A stretch of 10,165 nucleotides of DNA from an uncultured Porphyromonadaceae bacterium (lineage in GTDB: Bacteria > Bacteroidota > Bacteroidia > Bacteroidales > Muribaculaceae): positions 1 to 10,165 of the forward strand of contig CABRGT010000067.1 in assembly GCA_902470475.1 (NCBI GenBank), given 5' to 3'. The position numbers were made by a program, and so were the translations under genes. The notes under the pieces were generated by a model, which saw only the letters and a list, made by a program, of their open reading frames with translations, was not told the origin of the DNA and searched no databases. The number at the start of each line of letters is the position of its first letter. Positions within the stretch are counted from its first letter, which is position 1. Below, in pieces: positions 6,435 to 10,165 of the stretch.

Positions 6435-7711
6435 CACTCGTCGGTCGGTGGTTTAGGTTCCGGATTCTTTGCCTGATCGCCGTTCTGTGCCGGCTTGCGG
6501 CGTTTTTTCTTGGGCCGGTCACCATCGGAGCGCGGCTGTCGGTCGCGACCGTCGCCATTCTGCTCACCGGATGCCGCGGGTGCAGGCTTTTTCTTCTTTT
6601 TCTTTTTCTTACGGTCGAAGCGTGTCAGATCGTCCTCGCCGAGAATATCGCCGAAAGCAGCTTTCTCGGTCCGCTTGCTGTCGCCCTCGGCCTTAAGCGT
6701 CAGAGGCTTCTCGCCCTGCCGGTTGAGGCCGATGACCTCGAAAGCCCGCTCGGCCGAAATGGTGACAAGATTGGCACCCATCGACTTGTCGGTCGAATAA
6801 GTGATCTCGCGCTTGAAGATATCGGTCTTGAAGTGATAATATGTAGCGTCGGCAGTTTCAAGACGCATATCCTTCGGAGGAAGATGCCTGGAGCTCTCCA
6901 CATAGGTGTCGACCTCGAAATTGAGGCAGCATTTGAGCTTGGCGCACTGTCCGGCAAGTTTCTGCGGATTGAGCGATATGTCCTGAAAGCGCGCCGCGCT
7001 CGTAGCGACGGACACAAAATTGGTCATCCACAGCGAGCAGCACAGCGGGCGTCCGCATGGTCCTATGCCGCCGATACGGCCGGCTTCCTGACGCGCGCCG
7101 ATCTGCTTCATCTCGATGCGCACCTTGAATGTCTCGGCCAGTACCTTGATGAGCTGGCGGAAGTCGACACGTTCGTCGGATATGTAATAGAATATGGCTT
7201 TGTTGCCGTCGCCCTGATATTCAACGTCGCCTATCTTCATGTTCAGCCCCAGGTCGGCGGCAATGCGGCGAGCCTTGATCATGGTGTCGTTCTCTCGGGC
7301 CCGTGCCTCCTCGTAACGTTCGAGATCACCCGGACGCGCCTTACGGAACACGCGCTTGATCTCCGACTCATCGTTTTGCCGCCGGCGCGACTGCGCGCCA
7401 CGCCGCATGCGGCGCTCGACAAGCATGCCAACAAGCGTCACCCGGCCGATATCGTGGCCCGGGGAGGCCTCGACGGCCACCATGTCGCCTATCTGAAGCG
7501 GAATATGAGTACTGTTGCGGTAGTAGCCCTTGCGGGTATTCTTGAATGTCACCTCCACGAACTCACTGTCGGCATATCCGCCTGGAATGTCGGCAAGCCA
7601 ATTATAGCTGTGGAGTTTGCATCTCGGACCTTCGGCCGACCGGCAGCCACCGCTCTGGCAGGAAGCACCGCATGCCGGAGCTTCCTCCCGGGTCTTGTCG
7701 TCCTCTGCCAT
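6434..7711 (-). CDS. ricT: PSP1/RicT-family regulatory iron-sulfur protein
   Basis: This 425-residue protein is homologous to Bacillus RicT (YaaT), a member of the Fe-S-binding RicA-RicF-RicT complex that directs RNase Y cleavage. The PSP1 region spans about residues 115-265 and carries GRIGGIGPCGRPLCC (Cys219, Cys224, Cys225) and CAKLKCCLNFE (Cys256, Cys261, Cys262). A second cysteine group sits at the N-terminus (Cys14, 18, 23, 31). The last 60 or so residues are a low-complexity basic tail with eight consecutive lysines (codons at 6587-6610). It is longer than the Bacillus protein (about 275 residues) because of these ends. The start is 3 nt after the rny stop codon. RicA and RicF are not seen nearby. 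Confidence 0.9.
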   Translation of the reverse strand: MAEDDKTREEAPACGASCQSGGCRSAEGPRCKLHSYNWLADIPGGYADSEFVEVTFKNTRKGYYRNSTHIPLQIGDMVAVEASPGHDIGRVTLVGMLVERRMRRGAQSRRRQNDESEIKRVFRKARPGDLERYEEARARENDTMIKARRIAADLGLNMKIGDVEYQGDGNKAIFYYISDERVDFRQLIKVLAETFKVRIEMKQIGARQEAGRIGGIGPCGRPLCCSLWMTNFVSVATSAARFQDISLNPQKLAGQCAKLKCCLNFEVDTYVESSRHLPPKDMRLETADATYYHFKTDIFKREITYSTDKSMGANLVTISAERAFEVIGLNRQGEKPLTLKAEGDSKRTEKAAFGDILGEDDLTRFDRKKKKKKKKPAPAASGEQNGDGRDRQPRSDGDRPKKKRRKPAQNGDQAKNPEPKPPTDE

Positions 7712-7714
7712 GGC

Positions 7715-9256
7715 TTACTTCGCAAAGGCAACCGAACGGGTCTCGCGGATAACCGTGATCTTGACCTGTCCGGGATATGTCATCTCGTCCTGGATGCGCT
7801 TGGCGATCTCGCTCGAGAGCTTTTCGGTCTCGACATCGTCGATCTTGTCGGCGCCTACGATCACGCGGAGCTCGCGACCGGCCTGGATAGCGTAAGTCTT
7901 GATCACACCCGGATACGACAGGGCGAGCTGTTCGAGATCGTTCAGACGCTTGATATATGCCTCGACTATCTCGCGGCGTGCGCCGGGACGGGCACCTGAA
8001 ATGGCGTCGCATACCTGCACAATCGGAGCCAGCAGCGATGTCTGCTCGATCTCGTCGTGATGTGCGCCGATCGCATTGCATATTTCGGGCTTTTCCTTAT
8101 ATTTCTCGGCGAGCTTCATGCCTAAGAGTGCGTGCGGCAGCTCGGGCTCCTCGTCGGGCACCTTGCCGATATCGTGCAGCAGACCTGCCCGGCGGGCTTT
8201 CTTGGGATTGAGACCGAGTTCGGAAGCCATGATGGCACACAGATTGGCTGTCTCGCGCGAGTGCTGCAGCAGATTCTGGCCGTAGCTCGAACGGTATTTC
8301 ATCTTTCCGACCAGGCGGATCAGATCGGGATGCAGCCCGTGGATACCGAGATCAATGGCTGTGCGCTTACCGGTCTCGATGATCTCGTCCTCGACCTGAC
8401 GGCGTACCTTTGCCACGACTTCTTCGATACGTGCGGGATGGATACGTCCGTCGGCCACAAGCTGATGCAGGGCCAGGCGGGCTATCTCGCGGCGGACAGG
8501 GTCGAAGCCCGAAAGCACGATGGCCTCGGGGGTATCGTCGACGATAATCTCGATGCCGGTGGCGGCTTCGAGCGCACGGATGTTGCGGCCCTCGCGACCG
8601 ATGATCCGGCCCTTGATCTCATCGGAATCGATATGGAACACAGTGACAGAATTTTCAATCGCCGTCTCGGTCGCCACACGCTGTATGCTCTGCACGACGA
8701 TCCGCTTGGCTTCCTTGTTGGCCGTCATCTTGGCATCGTCCATGATGTCGTTGATGTAGGATGCGGCAGCCGTCTTGGCCTCGTCTTTGAGCGACTCCAC
8801 GAGCTTGTCGCGGGCCTCGGCCGACGACAAGCCGGAAATGTGCTCAAGCTGCTCTATGGCTTGCGAATGAAGTTTGTCGACCTCTTCCTTGCGGGCAGTG
8901 AGCGCCGCTGACTGGGCATCGAGAGCCTGGCGGGCGGTGTCGACCTCATTGCGGGCCCGTGCCGTCTCGCTCTGCTGCTGATTGAGCTGCAGCTCGCGCT
9001 GTTTCTGGCGCGCTTCGGCCGTCTGCACCTTGGCCATGCGCTGATTGGCCTGCTTTTCGGCTTCGGCAGTGATTCGGAGCACTTCCTCGCGGCCCTCAAG
9101 CAGTTTGTTGCGTTTCAGATCCTCGGCTTCGCGTTCGGCATCGGCCAGTATTGTCTTGGCCCGGGTCTGTGCCATACGCTTCTGCGCTATAAGCGTCGCG
9201 GCCACACCGATGACGGCCGCCACAACGCCGATTGCTATATTTATGATTATTTCCAT
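7715..9256 (-). CDS. rny: ribonuclease Y
   Basis: This 513-residue membrane-anchored endoribonuclease starts mRNA decay and processing. An N-terminal transmembrane helix covers about residues 4-24, followed by a long glutamine- and glutamate-rich coiled coil (about 30-165) that mediates dimerisation. A KH domain has the loop GREGRNIR (220-227) in IKGRIIGREGRNIRALEAAT. The HD domain has His332, His361-Asp362 (LLHDIGK), His399-His400 and Asp417 as metal ligands, and the C-terminal region ends near FAK. The length is normal for the family. The start codon ATG 9254-9256 fits because the hydrophobic helix begins at once. It is followed 3 nt later by ricT, its expected functional partner. Confidence 0.96.
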   Translation of the reverse strand: MEIIINIAIGVVAAVIGVAATLIAQKRMAQTRAKTILADAEREAEDLKRNKLLEGREEVLRITAEAEKQANQRMAKVQTAEARQKQRELQLNQQQSETARARNEVDTARQALDAQSAALTARKEEVDKLHSQAIEQLEHISGLSSAEARDKLVESLKDEAKTAAASYINDIMDDAKMTANKEAKRIVVQSIQRVATETAIENSVTVFHIDSDEIKGRIIGREGRNIRALEAATGIEIIVDDTPEAIVLSGFDPVRREIARLALHQLVADGRIHPARIEEVVAKVRRQVEDEIIETGKRTAIDLGIHGLHPDLIRLVGKMKYRSSYGQNLLQHSRETANLCAIMASELGLNPKKARRAGLLHDIGKVPDEEPELPHALLGMKLAEKYKEKPEICNAIGAHHDEIEQTSLLAPIVQVCDAISGARPGARREIVEAYIKRLNDLEQLALSYPGVIKTYAIQAGRELRVIVGADKIDDVETEKLSSEIAKRIQDEMTYPGQVKITVIRETRSVAFAK

Positions 9257-9310
9257 ATGGGTAAGTTTATTAAGGTGATGATCTATATGGGTTTATACAA
9301 ATTAATCGTT

Positions 9311-9418
9311 CGCACCGGGCCTCACCTCCGTGAAGTCCCGTGTGAAAAAAGCCATGATCACTTGCGGCTCCTGCCGAACATGAAAATCAAAGTCAGGGAA
9401 ACATACCGCCGCGGCACG
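9311..9418 (-). ncRNA. candidate structured RNA between zapA and rny, 6S-like
   Basis: The 166-nt gap between zapA and rny can fold on the minus strand into a long closed rod. A closing stem pairs CGTGCCG (9412-9418) with CGGTGCG (9311-9317), extended by GGC/GCC across a bulge. Inside it, TCCCTG (9394-9399) pairs with CACGGGA (9336-9342), then TCATG (9379-9383) with CATGG (9352-9356), and a CGGC-AGGA-GCCG hairpin tops the structure (9365-9376). CTTCAC-GGAG-GTGAG (9321-9335) makes a small hairpin on the 3' side. This rod with a central bubble, and the position beside zapA, recall 6S RNA. No separate promoter was found, so it would come from the operon transcript. Part of the fold before TTTTTT (9345-9350) could instead be a weak terminator. 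All pairings were done by hand. Confidence 0.4.
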
Positions 9419-9422
9419 CGCC

Positions 9423-9719
9423 TCATTTTTCGGCAAGCAACAGGCTGTCGAGTGTCTTCTCGAAATCATCGAGCATGCGCGACTGGGCCGACAGCTGCTC
9501 CGACTTCCGGTAGTACAATTCCGCGAACGCCAGCGCCACCTTGGCCAGCGCATAAGCGGAAGACTTGTTCACCGAATCAGCCATCATTCTGTTGTACAAC
9601 TCATTGACATGGTAAGCCGCCTTGCGGAAAATAGGCTCTTCCGCCAAGGTAATATTGAAAACAAATGGCTCTACGTCTGCTATCTGAGCGGTAAATCTAT
9701 GTTTCTTTTCTTCGTTCAT
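9423..9719 (-). CDS. zapA: cell division protein ZapA
   Basis: This 98-residue ZapA homologue would bind FtsZ and bundle its filaments at midcell. The start is the ATG at 9717-9719 (MNEEKKHRF), because residues upstream in the same frame fall in the intergenic gap. The N-terminal beta part contains the typical ITLAEEPIFRKAAYHVNELY segment (about 23-42). A helix rich in Ala and Leu and a C-terminal coiled coil (about 60-95) would form the dimer and tetramer stalk. It lies 26 nt after the coiled-coil gene and 166 nt before rny, the gene order I recall for Bacteroidales. Confidence 0.88.
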   Translation of the reverse strand: MNEEKKHRFTAQIADVEPFVFNITLAEEPIFRKAAYHVNELYNRMMADSVNKSSAYALAKVALAFAELYYRKSEQLSAQSRMLDDFEKTLDSLLLAEK

Positions 9720-9745
9720 AATTCTGCAAGCCGCCGTCGCACCGT

Positions 9746-10039
9746 TCACTCTACGAGATCCCTGATGCATCGATCGACTTCTTTCAATAAATCCGCTATA
9801 ATGGCTCTGGAGGCTTCTACCGAACCGGCGTCATGCTCTATAACCGATGCCACCGACAAGTATTCGACTCTGGCTTTCAGGTCCTGAATAGTCCTGTCAC
9901 GAGCCATTATCTTAGCTTTTAGCTCAGTGATCTGTGCGCGCGCTTCCTCCAGAGAAGCCCTCGTCACTGTGTACTTCTCCGATAAGACGAGTGTCTTTGC
10001 ACGCACACGCTCGATCTGTTGCTGAAGGTCAGAGGCCAT
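9746..10039 (-). CDS. small coiled-coil protein upstream of zapA, ZapB-like candidate
   Basis: This 97-residue protein starts at ATG 10037-10039 (MASDLQQQIERVR). Residues about 5-60 show regular heptads of Ile, Leu, Val and Ala with charged flanks, so a coiled coil is nearly certain. A short break follows, then a helical end (SRAIIADLLKEVDRCIRDL). There is no signal peptide or membrane segment. It is the first gene after a strong Bacteroidota promoter and directly precedes zapA, so a role with ZapA at the division ring (as ZapB has in enterobacteria) is a reasonable guess, but sequence similarity to ZapB was not established. Confidence 0.75.
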   Translation of the reverse strand: MASDLQQQIERVRAKTLVLSEKYTVTRASLEEARAQITELKAKIMARDRTIQDLKARVEYLSVASVIEHDAGSVEASRAIIADLLKEVDRCIRDLVE

Positions 10040-10055
10040 TTTTCGCAAATTTTCA

Positions 10056-10086
10056 CAAAAGTACATATTATTTTCTAAAATTCAAT
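10056..10086 (-). promoter_or_regulatory. Bacteroidota promoter of the zapA-rny-ricT-cca block
   Basis: On the minus strand ATTG (10083-10086, -33 element) is separated by exactly 19 nt from TACTTTTG (10056-10063), which fits TAnnTTTG. The -7 box ends 16 nt before the coiled-coil start codon, giving a very short leader of about 10 nt. No equally good promoter was found in front of rny, ricT, gldH, the HAD gene, the peptidase or cca, so this may drive the whole block. Confidence 0.75.
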
Positions 10087-10165
10087 CAATTTTTCCGATT
10101 TTTTTATCAGGAAAGATTCCAATAAGAAGTGCAACGGCCTTCTCCTCACTCCTCCTCAGGGTAAG
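10082..10165 (-). CDS. possible C-terminal end of an upstream gene, partial
   Basis: On the minus strand an open frame enters from the right edge, reads SEEKAVALLIGIFPDKKIGK near its end and stops at TGA (10082-10084). The other two minus-strand frames are blocked by stops near the edge. Only 27 residues are visible and I do not recognise the family. The stop codon overlaps the -33 element of the next promoter, so the two genes would be tightly packed. It could equally be a non-coding spacer. Confidence 0.3.
   Translation of the reverse strand, partial: LTLRRSEEKAVALLIGIFPDKKIGKID

Noticed and set aside
6579..6612. The A/G-rich lysine codon run in ricT as a programmed frameshift site
   Set aside because: No A AAA AAG heptamer in the right phase is present, and the frame continues normally to a natural stop coupled to gldH.
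6383..7999. A 538-codon open frame on the plus strand opposite ricT and the end of rny
   Set aside because: It lies antisense to two well-recognised genes, has no recognisable domain, and reflects the stop-poor antisense frame that GC-rich codon usage produces.

Overview
The window looks like a piece of a Bacteroidales chromosome, plausibly a gut Muribaculaceae-type genome. The signs are a gldH homologue, TAnnTTTG promoter boxes upstream of several genes, the absence of clear Shine-Dalgarno sequences, and a GC-rich core (about 58% in a sampled line of rny). The family-level placement is an inference from GC content and gene order.

Left edge (1-605). An AT-richer stretch (about 41% GC by hand count over the first 180 bases) holds a broken zeta-toxin-family gene on the minus strand. 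It starts directly behind the terminator of a tRNA-Ser(GGA) gene. Its reading frame is interrupted by a -1 shift that falls on a GGGAAAC heptamer followed at once by TGA. This is the clearest accessory or island-edge signal in the window.

Middle left (606-2700). A small lipoprotein of unknown function lies on the minus strand, divergent from a secreted subtype B tannase-like serine esterase on the plus strand. The esterase is the only plus-strand gene. It ends in a perfect 11-bp hairpin shared with the 3' end of the convergent core gene block.

Core block (2692-10086, all minus strand, transcribed right to left). A clear Bacteroidota promoter at 10056-10086 precedes a coiled-coil protein (ZapB-like), then zapA, a structured non-coding gap that may encode a 6S-like RNA, rny (RNase Y), ricT (PSP1 domain), gldH, a HAD phosphatase, an M24 aminopeptidase and a CCA-type tRNA nucleotidyltransferase. 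From rny to cca the spacing is 3 nt, 1-nt overlap, 4-nt overlap, 17-nt overlap and 14 nt, so these are very probably co-transcribed and partly translationally coupled. The block joins cell division (ZapA and its neighbour), RNA decay and maturation (RNase Y with RicT), an envelope lipoprotein (GldH), metabolite and peptide clean-up, and tRNA 3'-end repair.

The most interesting points are the frameshifted zeta gene at a slippery heptamer next to a tRNA, the direct rny-ricT adjacency, the 6S-like fold between zapA and rny, and the intact catalytic residues of the isolated tannase-like enzyme. I found no CRISPR array, insertion sequence or clearly new defence system.
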